Position numbers and translations under genes: made by a program
Shown: piece after piece, positions 34,441 through 43,090 of the stretch
How the letters are laid out: the number at the start of each line of letters is the position of its first letter
How positions within the stretch are numbered: position 1 is the stretch's first letter
NCBI GenBank assembly: GCA_902762615.1
Contig: CACWOX010000009.1
Span: forward strand, 1 to 64,000
DNA from: an uncultured Ruminococcus sp.
Lineage (GTDB): Bacteria; Bacillota; Clostridia; Oscillospirales; Acutalibacteraceae
Reading direction: 5' to 3'
Length of the DNA stretch: 64,000 bases
The notes under the pieces: model-generated
What the model was told of the DNA's origin: nothing
Databases searched by the model: none
Seen by the model: only the letters and a program-made list of their open reading frames with translations

Positions 34441-37242
34441 TTATCCGAGAGATTTGACTACCTCTGCGCAGCGGCGGCAGAGTGTGGGATGTTCATTGTC
34501 GGAGCCGACGTCGTCGGTGTGCTTCCAGCAGCGCTCGCACTTCGCGCCCTCAGCCACCTCGACCGAAACGCCGAGACCCTCGACGTCGCAGGGATTGTCG
34601 TTGCAGGGCTGTGTGGAGATCTTGACGCCGGAGACGATGAACACGTCCTCCAGGCTGTCCTTGACCGACTTGACGAAGTCCTTGAGACCGCCGGTGCAAT
34701 GCAGTGTGACCACCGCCTCGAGCGACTTGCCGATGAGCTTATCCTTGCGGGCGACCTCAAGCGCACGCTGCACGTCGTCGCGGATAGCGTGGATTCTGTC
34801 CCATGTCATTTCAAAGTCAGCGCCGCAATCCACGCCTGTGACCTCGCAGGGCATGTCGTTGTAAAGCACGGACTCCTTGACGTCGGTGCAGGTGTGCGGC
34901 ATGAACTGCCAGATTTCCTCGGCGGTATAGGCGAGGATAGGTGTGAGCAGACGGGTCATTGCATCGAGAATCATATACATGACGGTCTGTGCGGCACGGC
35001 GGGACATGCCGTATTTGAAGTCGCAGTAGAGTCTGTCCTTGATAACGTCGAGGTAGAAGTTGGACATATCCACCACGCAGAACTTGATGATAGCGTGATA
35101 AACCTGATGGAATTCGTACTTGTCATAAGCCTCGCGGCATGTGCGGTTGAGCTCGTTGAGCTTCATAACCGCCCAGCGGTCGATCGGACGAAGCTCCCAC
35201 ATCTGCGTCATGTCGCAGTCGGGATTGAAGTCGTAAAGGTTGCTGAGCATGAATCGGGCAGTGTTGCGGATCTTTCTGTAGGATTCGCTGAGCTGCTTGA
35301 GGATATCGGGGGAAATTCTGATGTCCACCTGATAGTCGGAGGAAGCGACCCACAGACGCAGGATATCCGCGCCGTATTTATCGACCACCTCGCGCGGCAG
35401 AATGCCGTTGCCAAGCGACTTGGACATCTTTTCGCCCTTGCCGTCAACCACCCAGCCGTGGGTGAGAATTGCCTTGTAGGGGGCAACGCCTCTCCATGCG
35501 ACGGAGGTGAGCAGTGAGGACTGGAACCAGCCTCTGTACTGATCGGCGCCCTCCAAATAGAGGTCTGCCGGCCATTTGAGTTCGGGACGCACGTCGCAGA
35601 CAGCAGCGTGTGTGACGCCGCTGTCGAACCAGACGTCCATGATATCCTTTTCCTTGTCGAATTCCCTGCTGCCGCAGAATTCGCAGACGGTGCCCTCGGG
35701 AATGAGATCCTTTGCCTCGCGTGCGTACCACACGTCGGAGCCGAACTCGCCGAACAGCTTGGCGACAGCTAAGATGGTGTCCTTGTTGATGTGCGGTTTG
35801 CCGCAGGACTTGCAGTAGAAAATCGGAATCGGCACGCCCCAGCGTCTCTGACGGCTGATGCACCAGTCGCTTCTGTCTCGCACCATCTGGGTAATTCTTT
35901 CCTTGCCCCATGCGGTGACCCAGTTGACGTCGTTGATAGCTTCGATCGCCTTATCCTTGAAGCTCTCGACCGAGCAGAACCACTGTTCGGTGGCGCGGAA
36001 GAGCACAGGGTTCTTGCAGCGCCAGCAGTGGGGATATTTATGCTTGATCTTCTGGGAGGCAAAGAGGCTGCCGGTTTTGTCCATGTGAATGGCAATTGCC
36101 TTATTCGCGTCATCGGTGGAGAGACCCGCGAACTGTCCCGCCTCCTCGGTGAGCATGCCGTTGGCGTCAACCGAAACGACAATGCCGATTTCGGGGTAGT
36201 TGTTGCATACATTAAAGTCGTCGATACCGAAGCCGGGAGCGGTGTGAACGCAGCCTGTACCGGACTCCAGCGTGACGTGATCGCCCACGATGATGAGAGA
36301 GGTTCTGTCAAGGAAGGGATGCTGCGCCTTCATGTATTCCATTTCGCTGCCAAGCATTTCACCGACGATCTCGTATTCCTCGATGCCGGCGAGCTTGAGA
36401 GCTTCCTCATACAGACCGTCCGCCATGATGTAGACTTCATTGCCTGCCTTGATGAATTTGTACATGTATCTCGGACCAAGGCAGATCGCCAGGTTGCCGG
36501 GGAGCGTCCATGTGGTGGTCGTCCAGATGACAAAGTAGGTGTTGTCCTTGTCGATGCCGAGCGCGGCGAACTTGCCGAGGTCGTCGGCAACCTTGAATTT
36601 GACGAAAACAGAGACACAGGGGTCCTCGGAGTATTCAATTTCGGCTTCCGCCAGAGCGGTCTGGCAGTCGGGGCACCAGTAAACCGGCTTGAGCCCCTTA
36701 TAAATCTGACCGTTGCAAGCCATTTCGGCGAATATCTCGATCTGCTTTTCCTCAAATTTCGGCAGAAGGGTGATGTAAGGATCAGCCCACTCGCCGACGT
36801 TGCCGAGTCGCTTGAACTGATTGCGCTGATCGTCGATGTAGCCGTTTACGAATTCGCGGCACATGGCTCTCAGCTCGAGATCGCTCATCTTGGATGCCTT
36901 CTCGAATCCGGCAGCCTTGCGCGCCTTCAGCTCGGTGGGAAGTCCGTGCGTGTCCCAGCCGGGTACAAAGGGAGCGTCGAAGCCGGACATGTTCTTGTAT
37001 CTTACGATAATATCCTTGAGCACCTTATTGAGGGCGGTGCCGAGGTGAATGTCGCCGTTTGCGTAGGGAGGGCCGTCGTGAAGCACGAATTTCGGCTTGC
37101 CGACGTTGCGTCTGAGCATGTTGTGATAGATGTCCTTCTTTTCCCACTCAGCAAGCATATCCGGCTCACGCTTGGGAAGATTGCCTCGCATGGGGAATTC
37201 GGTTTCGGGGAGATTGAGCGTGCTGTTGTAATCCTGGCTCAT
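34441..37242 (-). CDS. ileS: Isoleucyl-tRNA synthetase
   Basis: A 933-residue class I synthetase of the bacterial type. The HIGH motif is in [11 protein letters not shown] near residue 66 and KMSKS in [12 protein letters not shown] near residue 603; the CP1 editing domain lies between. The C-terminal zinc finger is CERCWKH and CRRCAE. AAGGAAAG precedes the ATG. It follows divIVA after only 57 nt, with no room for a T-box, so expression depends on the upstream cluster or on a short local promoter. Confidence 0.95.
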   Translation of the reverse strand: MSQDYNSTLNLPETEFPMRGNLPKREPDMLAEWEKKDIYHNMLRRNVGKPKFVLHDGPPYANGDIHLGTALNKVLKDIIVRYKNMSGFDAPFVPGWDTHGLPTELKARKAAGFEKASKMSDLELRAMCREFVNGYIDDQRNQFKRLGNVGEWADPYITLLPKFEEKQIEIFAEMACNGQIYKGLKPVYWCPDCQTALAEAEIEYSEDPCVSVFVKFKVADDLGKFAALGIDKDNTYFVIWTTTTWTLPGNLAICLGPRYMYKFIKAGNEVYIMADGLYEEALKLAGIEEYEIVGEMLGSEMEYMKAQHPFLDRTSLIIVGDHVTLESGTGCVHTAPGFGIDDFNVCNNYPEIGIVVSVDANGMLTEEAGQFAGLSTDDANKAIAIHMDKTGSLFASQKIKHKYPHCWRCKNPVLFRATEQWFCSVESFKDKAIEAINDVNWVTAWGKERITQMVRDRSDWCISRQRRWGVPIPIFYCKSCGKPHINKDTILAVAKLFGEFGSDVWYAREAKDLIPEGTVCEFCGSREFDKEKDIMDVWFDSGVTHAAVCDVRPELKWPADLYLEGADQYRGWFQSSLLTSVAWRGVAPYKAILTHGWVVDGKGEKMSKSLGNGILPREVVDKYGADILRLWVASSDYQVDIRISPDILKQLSESYRKIRNTARFMLSNLYDFNPDCDMTQMWELRPIDRWAVMKLNELNRTCREAYDKYEFHQVYHAIIKFCVVDMSNFYLDVIKDRLYCDFKYGMSRRAAQTVMYMILDAMTRLLTPILAYTAEEIWQFMPHTCTDVKESVLYNDMPCEVTGVDCGADFEMTWDRIHAIRDDVQRALEVARKDKLIGKSLEAVVTLHCTGGLKDFVKSVKDSLEDVFIVSGVKISTQPCNDNPCDVEGLGVSVEVAEGAKCERCWKHTDDVGSDNEHPTLCRRCAEVVKSLG

Positions 37243-37299
37243 TGGTAATCTTTCCTTCTTTCAAAAATAATAGCAAAATCTATGTCAATTCACGCAGAA

Positions 37300-38343
37300 T
37301 CAGTTGAACCGTCTGCGGAAGCTCCTGTCGTCGTCCTGCGACCGGAAGTCGTCGCCGCCCATCAGGGAATCGGGGTCGCCGTATTTGCCGCCGCCGAAGC
37401 CGTCCATGTCGCTGCCCGTAATGGGAGTGCGGTCAAAGCCGCCCATATCGGACTGACCGTCGCCAAAGGACTGGTCGCGGGAATTGTTGTCAAACGCCGA
37501 GAATTTTTTCTGTTCGCGCATGGGAGGGGGCAGCGTGGTAGTCTGCATGGGAGGCATGCTGTCGTCAATATTGACGGTGAAGCCGCCTCTGGACTGATTC
37601 ATTCGCTCACGCGGCATGACCGGCTCCTGCTGACCGCCGCCGAAGCTGTCGTCGCCCTGCATGTCAGGCTGGAACGAGTTCATATCGTCACGCGTATCGC
37701 GCTGCTCTCTGCCAAATCGCGTGTCGTCCTCCTGCGTGGCAAAATCGTTTCTGCGGTCATACTGATCGCCGCGCCGGTCGGAGTAGGAATAATCGTCCTG
37801 CGGATAATCCCTGCGAGAAGCCTGGAAAGCGGACGCGTCGCGGTCGAGCATAGGCACGGAGGAAACGGCGTCGCGGGTATCCTGACGCATGATATCCTCG
37901 TTGGGAATGCTGTTGATGAGGGTGAGATGCTCCTTGTAGGCTTTGAGCAGTCTCGCCTTAAAATCCGCGATGTCGCGCTGCATTTTTTCTATCACATCGC
38001 GTTCGCGGTGAATTTCTATCTGTGCGTTGGAAACGATCTTTTCCGCCTTGATGGTCGCGTCCTTCAGAATGATCTCCGCCTTGTGCTTTGCGTCGCGAAG
38101 AGAAGCGTCGCCCACCTTCTGGGCGTTCATCAGTGCGTTGCGGATGGAATCCTCCTCGCGCTGGTATTCCTCCAGCTTGGTAGTAAGGCTTTCCAGACGC
38201 TTGAGCAGCTCGGCATTCTCCTTGAGAAGCGAATCGTACGAAAGCTGCACCTCGTCGATGAAGGCTTCCACGTCCTCGGCGCGATAGCCTCCGAAATTGG
38301 ACTTTCTGAAGTTGACGTTTCTTATTTCGTTAAGGGTAAGCAA
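37300..38343 (-). CDS. divIVA: DivIVA-family cell division protein
   Basis: A 347-residue protein. The N-terminal lipid-binding domain is typical (NVNFRKSNFGGYRAEDVEAF, residues 9-28), followed by coiled coil to about residue 160. It targets curved membranes at the division septum and poles. The C-terminal 180 residues are a disordered, Asp/Arg/Gly/Gln-rich extension much longer than in Bacillus DivIVA, perhaps for partner binding. The start is TTG 38343 with AAGGAGG 8 nt upstream. It lies between ylmH and ileS, the usual order. Confidence 0.9.
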   Translation of the reverse strand: MLTLNEIRNVNFRKSNFGGYRAEDVEAFIDEVQLSYDSLLKENAELLKRLESLTTKLEEYQREEDSIRNALMNAQKVGDASLRDAKHKAEIILKDATIKAEKIVSNAQIEIHRERDVIEKMQRDIADFKARLLKAYKEHLTLINSIPNEDIMRQDTRDAVSSVPMLDRDASAFQASRRDYPQDDYSYSDRRGDQYDRRNDFATQEDDTRFGREQRDTRDDMNSFQPDMQGDDSFGGGQQEPVMPRERMNQSRGGFTVNIDDSMPPMQTTTLPPPMREQKKFSAFDNNSRDQSFGDGQSDMGGFDRTPITGSDMDGFGGGKYGDPDSLMGGDDFRSQDDDRSFRRRFN

Positions 38344-38376
38344 TGTGCCGTCCTCCTTATAAATACACTTATATAC

Positions 38377-39162
38377 TTAGACATATTTTCGGGCAGACAG
38401 TATCAGTCTTCCCTTACGAGTAACATTTCCTAAATCGTCAATAATAAATTTACCTGTCCCGCGAACCGTGAGTCTGTCGCCCTCGCTGACGTTCTGCGAG
38501 ACCTTTTTGCATACCACCGAATTGATCATGACTTCTCCCGCCGTGATCAGCTCCTCCGCCCTGCCGCGTCCCACTCCGGCAAGTGCCGCGGTCACACAGT
38601 CCAGCCGCGCCGAGGCTACGGTGAGGGATATCTCCTTAAAGCCGTGGGCTGCCGGCAGCGGTTCGGCATATCCCTGCGAAAGCCGAACGCCCACACCGCC
38701 TATTTTGGTCACGTCGGCAAGCAGGGCGCGTGTCACGGTATTCCTGCAAAAGAACACGCACCTTCCGCTTTCGATCAGAATATCGCCCACGCAGCCGCGC
38801 TCAATGCCCTGCGCCATCAGCGTGCCCAGCACGGAGCGATGCTCCACGCTGTCGGCAGTCCGGAATGCCGCGGTAATCCCGTCCATTGGGAACAGCTCGC
38901 CGTCCGGCTCGTCGTATGGCGGAAAAACGCCCAGCATGCGGCGTTCGGCGTCTTCAAAGCCGCCCCAGAGCAGATAATTTGCGTGCAGCCGCTTCATCAA
39001 CGACTCAGCCGCGGTCTGTTCGACTTCGGTGAGAAAATCGGTAAAAACCGGACGGTTGCGGCGCTGGCAAAGCGCAGTCGCGTCCTCCAGCATGGCGGTG
39101 AAAAACCTGCTGTCGGTGATAGCTTTATCTCCGCCGGCGTCATTGGAATGATTGCCTTTCAA
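38377..39162 (-). CDS. ylmH: YlmH-like S4-domain RNA-binding protein
   Basis: A 261-residue protein. The N-terminal part resembles YlmH (RNRPVFTDFLTEVEQ near residue 37, then LWGGFEDAERRMLGVFPPY). The S4 domain is at about 178-240 (LDCVTAALAGVGRGRAEELI). YlmH helps ribosomes in rescue or recycling and lies in the division cluster of most Firmicutes. The assigned start is TTG 39162 with only a weak ribosome binding site, so the first 20 residues are uncertain; internal starts are possible. Confidence 0.85.
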   Translation of the reverse strand: MKGNHSNDAGGDKAITDSRFFTAMLEDATALCQRRNRPVFTDFLTEVEQTAAESLMKRLHANYLLWGGFEDAERRMLGVFPPYDEPDGELFPMDGITAAFRTADSVEHRSVLGTLMAQGIERGCVGDILIESGRCVFFCRNTVTRALLADVTKIGGVGVRLSQGYAEPLPAAHGFKEISLTVASARLDCVTAALAGVGRGRAEELITAGEVMINSVVCKKVSQNVSEGDRLTVRGTGKFIIDDLGNVTRKGRLILSARKYV

Positions 39163-39185
39163 TTTTCACTTGCCCGCTTAATATA

Positions 39186-39701
39186 TCAACCGAAAAACGC
39201 GTCGTTGTTCTCGGTATCGGAGAGGAAGCCCTGTTTGTTGACTCCCACGTCGCCGGGCGTAACCATCCATGTTGTCTTGGTGACCTTGATGAGCTCGCCG
39301 CCGCAGGCGTATGTAACGCCGCCGAGAAAGTCGAGTATTCTCGAAGCAAGCTCGCGGTTGATGACCTCAAGGTTGATGGTGACCGAGTGACCCTTGAGCA
39401 GGCAGTCGGCGATTTCATAAGCTTCCTCGCGTGTTTCGGGCGTGCGGATGTCGATGATCGACTTTGGCTCGCCGTTGTTATAGAGCGTGCGGGTATTTGC
39501 CACATCGGACTTGGATGCGGAAGCGTAGGTCTGTCTTCTTGCGGTTGCGGCTGCTGTACGGGGCGCCGGGTCGGCTGCGGGAACCGCTTCCTCTTCCTCA
39601 TCGTCCTGCTCTCCCTCGTAGTCCTCGTAATCCTCAAACTCCTCGGTATCCACGTCGTCGTCTACTTCATAGTCTCTCTTTTTTCTGTTAATCCATGCCA
39701 T
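39186..39701 (-). CDS. sepF: Cell division protein SepF
   Basis: A 171-residue SepF. An amphipathic membrane-binding N-terminus (MAWINRKKRDYE) is followed by an acidic linker (about 13-45) and the conserved SepF domain (about 80-165; SIIDIRTPETREEAYEIADCL, VTINLEVINRELASRILDFLGG). It links FtsZ to the membrane at the division site. GGAGG precedes the ATG. It lies between yggS and ylmH as in Bacillus; ylmG, normally between sepF and ylmH, is absent here. Confidence 0.94.
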   Translation of the reverse strand: MAWINRKKRDYEVDDDVDTEEFEDYEDYEGEQDDEEEEAVPAADPAPRTAAATARRQTYASASKSDVANTRTLYNNGEPKSIIDIRTPETREEAYEIADCLLKGHSVTINLEVINRELASRILDFLGGVTYACGGELIKVTKTTWMVTPGDVGVNKQGFLSDTENNDAFFG

Positions 39702-39722
39702 TTTTAAAATTCCTCCAATAAT

Positions 39723-40469
39723 TTATTTACTGTAATTCCTTCTGCCAAAAAGTGCCGTGCCGACCCTTACCATTGTGGAGCCGTGCTTTATCGCCTCGGC
39801 ATAGTCAGCCGACATTCCCATGGACAGATGTTTCATTGTATAACTATTATTATGTGTGTTTTTTGAGCCAATGTCAATAAATAGTTTGTATATTTCATCA
39901 AAATACTTGATAGTTTGTGCAATTTCGCAATCTGCGGGCGGAATTGCCATCAATCCTTGTACATTTATACCATCGAATTCGCTTATCTGACATATCAATT
40001 CATAAGCGGCATCGGGTGCAATACCGGATTTGCTCTCTTCATTGCCGATATTTACCTCAACCAGCACGTCTGTATTCCGTCCAAGCTCGCTGCTTCTTGC
40101 CGCTATTGCCTGCGCCACACGGACCGAATCCACCGACTGAATCATCTCGACCCTGCCGACCACCTGCCTGACCTTGTTGGTCTGCAAATGTCCGATAAGG
40201 TGAATATGCTTTCCCTCGCGGCTGAGACTGTCGTATTTGGAATTAAGCTCCTGCACGCGGTTCTCGCCCATGTAGTCAACGCCAAGCGAAAGCGCGTGAT
40301 TGATGATCTCCACGGGGACGGTCTTTGTGACCGCCATGAGAATTACGTCCTCAGGGCTGCGTCCCGACTGCAAAGCGGCTTCCTCCATTTGGAAGCGTAT
40401 AGCCTTGAGATTTTCCTCCACGTCGTGAAATCTCGACAGCATTTCAGGACTAATTGACGATTTTTCCAT
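39723..40469 (-). CDS. yggS: PLP homeostasis protein (YggS/YlmE)
   Basis: A 248-residue member of the PLP-binding barrel family; the PLP Lys is in LMAVTKTVP near residue 50, with GENRVQEL and HLIGHLQTNK as family marks. It keeps pyridoxal phosphate levels balanced in the cytosol. ATG 40469 is preferred, with AAAGGGGG 8 nt upstream; this overlaps the HlyD-like gene by 20 nt, suggesting coupling. The frame continues upstream to 40490. It is the ylmE position of the Firmicutes division cluster. Confidence 0.93.
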   Translation of the reverse strand: MEKSSISPEMLSRFHDVEENLKAIRFQMEEAALQSGRSPEDVILMAVTKTVPVEIINHALSLGVDYMGENRVQELNSKYDSLSREGKHIHLIGHLQTNKVRQVVGRVEMIQSVDSVRVAQAIAARSSELGRNTDVLVEVNIGNEESKSGIAPDAAYELICQISEFDGINVQGLMAIPPADCEIAQTIKYFDEIYKLFIDIGSKNTHNNSYTMKHLSMGMSADYAEAIKHGSTMVRVGTALFGRRNYSK

Positions 40470-42117
40470 TGTACAACCCCCTTTCCGCAATCACCACAGT
40501 GTCTCCCAGTGAAAGGAACTGATCGCCTTTTATGGGTGTGCAGATGACCAGCTTGTCGGTACCGTAGATGATGTTTACCTCTTTTTCCCTGATCTGCCCT
40601 GCCACCAGCACGTAAACGCTGGGATAGGTGGTCTGGGTCACATACACCAGATGCCCCCTTGGAAAATCCTCCTCAGGGTGGGGATTTCTGTGCGTTTGAT
40701 ACTTTACGCCTGCGTGAAGGGCACTTTTCTGAATGGCAAAGCCCTCATAGCTGCACTTCACGATTTTGACCGGCTGACTGCGCACGGTACAAAGCTCAGA
40801 CGCAAGCGAGCTGCACCTGAACAGCGCCAGAAATGTATCCTGCCCGTCAACCTTATTGACGCTCTGGAGCACCGCTTTTATGCTTTCGGTTTTGGAATAG
40901 GGCAGGTAAAGCGTGTATATGCTGTCTTTGATGAGGAAATCGGAATCCTTCGCCGGCACAGGACACGCCAGGTACCACGTAAAGCTCCCCACCAGCTTGC
41001 CGATCGTTTTTTCGGAGGGCTTGACTTCTTTATTCATGATTTCATTGAGCTTATCCACCGTGAGATCGGCGACCATCGAGGTATTGAGCAGGGTCTCATA
41101 TCCGTCGCAGCTGTCGGTAAAATAGCCCGAATCGGGAGCTGTAACTGTCTTAGGCTCCTTGGAATACTTCTGCTGAAGCTCCTCCTTCTCTTTTTCGAGC
41201 TGCTCAATGCGGGAATTGTAATCCTCGACCTGACGCATGGCTACCAGGCGCTTGTTGAGAAGGTAGCTTATCTCGTCTTTAAGAGCCGCCGCGGACGACA
41301 TATCCTTCCTGCGGGCGGCGTCGTTGAGATCAACCATTTTGAGATCGAGCTGTTTGCCTATCAGCTCCACCGTATTCACGCTGTCCTCGGAGGCTGTGAC
41401 CATGCTGCGAAGCTCCCCCGTCTCTCTGTTTATCTCGGAGACACGCTCGTATGCCTCCGCCTCGGAGGTCGAGCTGAAAATATTGACGATCGCTTCGCCC
41501 TTGGAGACCTTGTCGCCGTTATTGATCACCTTGACCGAGGTTTTGCTGAGGCTGCCCTCAATCAGATATTCGTCGCGTATGGCGATCCCTTCGACGTCAA
41601 TAGTCTCGAGATAGGGCGATATCGTGACCTTCTCGGTCGAGTAATCCACATACAGGCTCATGAAAACCTGGTATACCAGCAGTCCCGCCACGATTGCCGA
41701 AATAATCGAAGCCGTCAGCCTGACGCTGAATTTTGGAAGGTATTTTGCCGTCACATCCTTGATAGGATTGCCGGGAGGCGCCGAATCAAAATCCGCTCCG
41801 CGACCTTTTCTGCGGCGGCTCCCCCGCCTGTCGCTTCGCCCGTAATCCGAACGGGAGATCCCCGAACTGCCTTTTTTGCCGAGTAAAGCGCCGCTGAAGC
41901 TGTTTAAGTAATCGGCATAATCCTCGGGCGTAACCGCGGACGCTCTCCGGCTGCGCAAAAAGCTGTATTCCAGCCTGTCGCCCACCATGGATTTCTGATA
42001 TTCCGAACCGCCGGAAGTGACCGTTTGGCTACTGCGTGGAGCAGCTCTGCGCGAAACGCCGTTCCTTGCGTTAAACGGCTGTGCGTCACCGGAGCTGCCG
42101 CGCCTGTTCTTCTCCAT
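40450..42117 (-). CDS. HlyD-like membrane fusion protein
   Basis: A 555-residue protein. A basic, disordered N-terminus of about 130 residues precedes one membrane helix (about 142-162), so the main body is external. A split biotinyl-lipoyl/HlyD-type domain flanks a long coiled coil (about 225-315, rich in Glu/Lys/Leu). The C-terminal half (320-555) is a beta-rich domain. No transporter or ATPase is adjacent. Its place directly before yggS-sepF suggests a role in the envelope at division rather than export, but that is inference. It overlaps yggS by 20 nt. Confidence 0.75.
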   Translation of the reverse strand: MEKNRRGSSGDAQPFNARNGVSRRAAPRSSQTVTSGGSEYQKSMVGDRLEYSFLRSRRASAVTPEDYADYLNSFSGALLGKKGSSGISRSDYGRSDRRGSRRRKGRGADFDSAPPGNPIKDVTAKYLPKFSVRLTASIISAIVAGLLVYQVFMSLYVDYSTEKVTISPYLETIDVEGIAIRDEYLIEGSLSKTSVKVINNGDKVSKGEAIVNIFSSTSEAEAYERVSEINRETGELRSMVTASEDSVNTVELIGKQLDLKMVDLNDAARRKDMSSAAALKDEISYLLNKRLVAMRQVEDYNSRIEQLEKEKEELQQKYSKEPKTVTAPDSGYFTDSCDGYETLLNTSMVADLTVDKLNEIMNKEVKPSEKTIGKLVGSFTWYLACPVPAKDSDFLIKDSIYTLYLPYSKTESIKAVLQSVNKVDGQDTFLALFRCSSLASELCTVRSQPVKIVKCSYEGFAIQKSALHAGVKYQTHRNPHPEEDFPRGHLVYVTQTTYPSVYVLVAGQIREKEVNIIYGTDKLVICTPIKGDQFLSLGDTVVIAERGLYNGKIVN

Positions 42118-42145
42118 TGTACGTATCCCCTTTCTATCAATATCT

Positions 42146-43090
42146 TCACAGGTCGAGACGCGACCTTATTTCATTCTCTGCACACGCCGCAAGCGCCTCA
42201 AAGGAATCGCATTCATCGGCGTATATCCATATTATTTTATCATTTCGACGGAACCATGTCAACTGTCGTTTTGCAAATCTTCGGGTTTCCATCTTTAATT
42301 TTTCCACCGACTGCTCCAGAGACTCCTCACCGCGAAGGTAGGGGAGCAGCTCCTTGCAGCCTATCGCCTGAATGACGGTTTTGCCGGCGCTTTCCGAGTA
42401 GAAATGTCTCACCTCGTCGAGCAGTCCGTCACGGAGCATCAGGTCCACGCGCAGGTTGATTCTGTCGTAGAGCTTCTGCCTGTCGCGGTAGCCTATGCCG
42501 ACAATGCAGCTGCGGTAGCGGTCGGGACAGCTTCTGGAACGGCGGTTGAATTCCGACAGGGTGACGCCGCTCAGCTCGAATACCTCCAAGCCGCGGACAA
42601 TACGCTTTTTGTCGGCGGGACTGAGCCTATCGGCTGTCTCGGGGTCAATGCCGCGCAATCTCTCCAGAAGCGCCTGACCGCCGCCCTCTTCAAATTCGGA
42701 ATTCAGCCTTTCCCTAAGGGCTGCGTCCTGCGGAATATCGGCAAAGATAATATTGCTCAGCAGCGAATCGACATACAGACCCGTTCCGCCGCACACAATC
42801 GGCAGCTTGTGCCTCGAGGATATATCCTCAATTGCCCTGTGTCCCAGCTGACAGTACTGCGCCACCGAAAACTCCTCGTCCAGCGGCACAAAGTCAATCA
42901 GATGGTGGCGTATGCCGCTCATTTCCTCCTCGGTCGGCTTTGCCGTTGCGATGGAAAGTCCCTTGTAAATCTGCATGGAGTCGGCGGAAATCACCTCGCC
43001 GTCCAGCCGCTTGGCAAGCTCCACGGACAGGGAGGTCTTGCCCGAAGCGGTGGCGCCGACCACGGCGGCGACCTTTAATCTGTCGTTCAT
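42146..43090 (-). CDS. miaA: tRNA dimethylallyltransferase
   Basis: A 314-residue enzyme adding the dimethylallyl group to A37 of tRNAs reading UNN codons. The P-loop is VGATASGKTSL near residue 11. SADSMQIYKGLSIATAKP and DFVPLDEEFSVAQY follow as in the family. The start overlaps the mutL stop by 4 nt (ATGA). mutL-miaA coupling is common in Gram-positive and Gram-negative bacteria. Confidence 0.95.
   Translation of the reverse strand: MNDRLKVAAVVGATASGKTSLSVELAKRLDGEVISADSMQIYKGLSIATAKPTEEEMSGIRHHLIDFVPLDEEFSVAQYCQLGHRAIEDISSRHKLPIVCGGTGLYVDSLLSNIIFADIPQDAALRERLNSEFEEGGGQALLERLRGIDPETADRLSPADKKRIVRGLEVFELSGVTLSEFNRRSRSCPDRYRSCIVGIGYRDRQKLYDRINLRVDLMLRDGLLDEVRHFYSESAGKTVIQAIGCKELLPYLRGEESLEQSVEKLKMETRRFAKRQLTWFRRNDKIIWIYADECDSFEALAACAENEIRSRLDL

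Noticed and set aside
35791-37248. A 485-residue plus-strand open frame over ileS
   Set aside because: Antisense to the conserved ileS catalytic core; low-complexity translation typical of a shadow.
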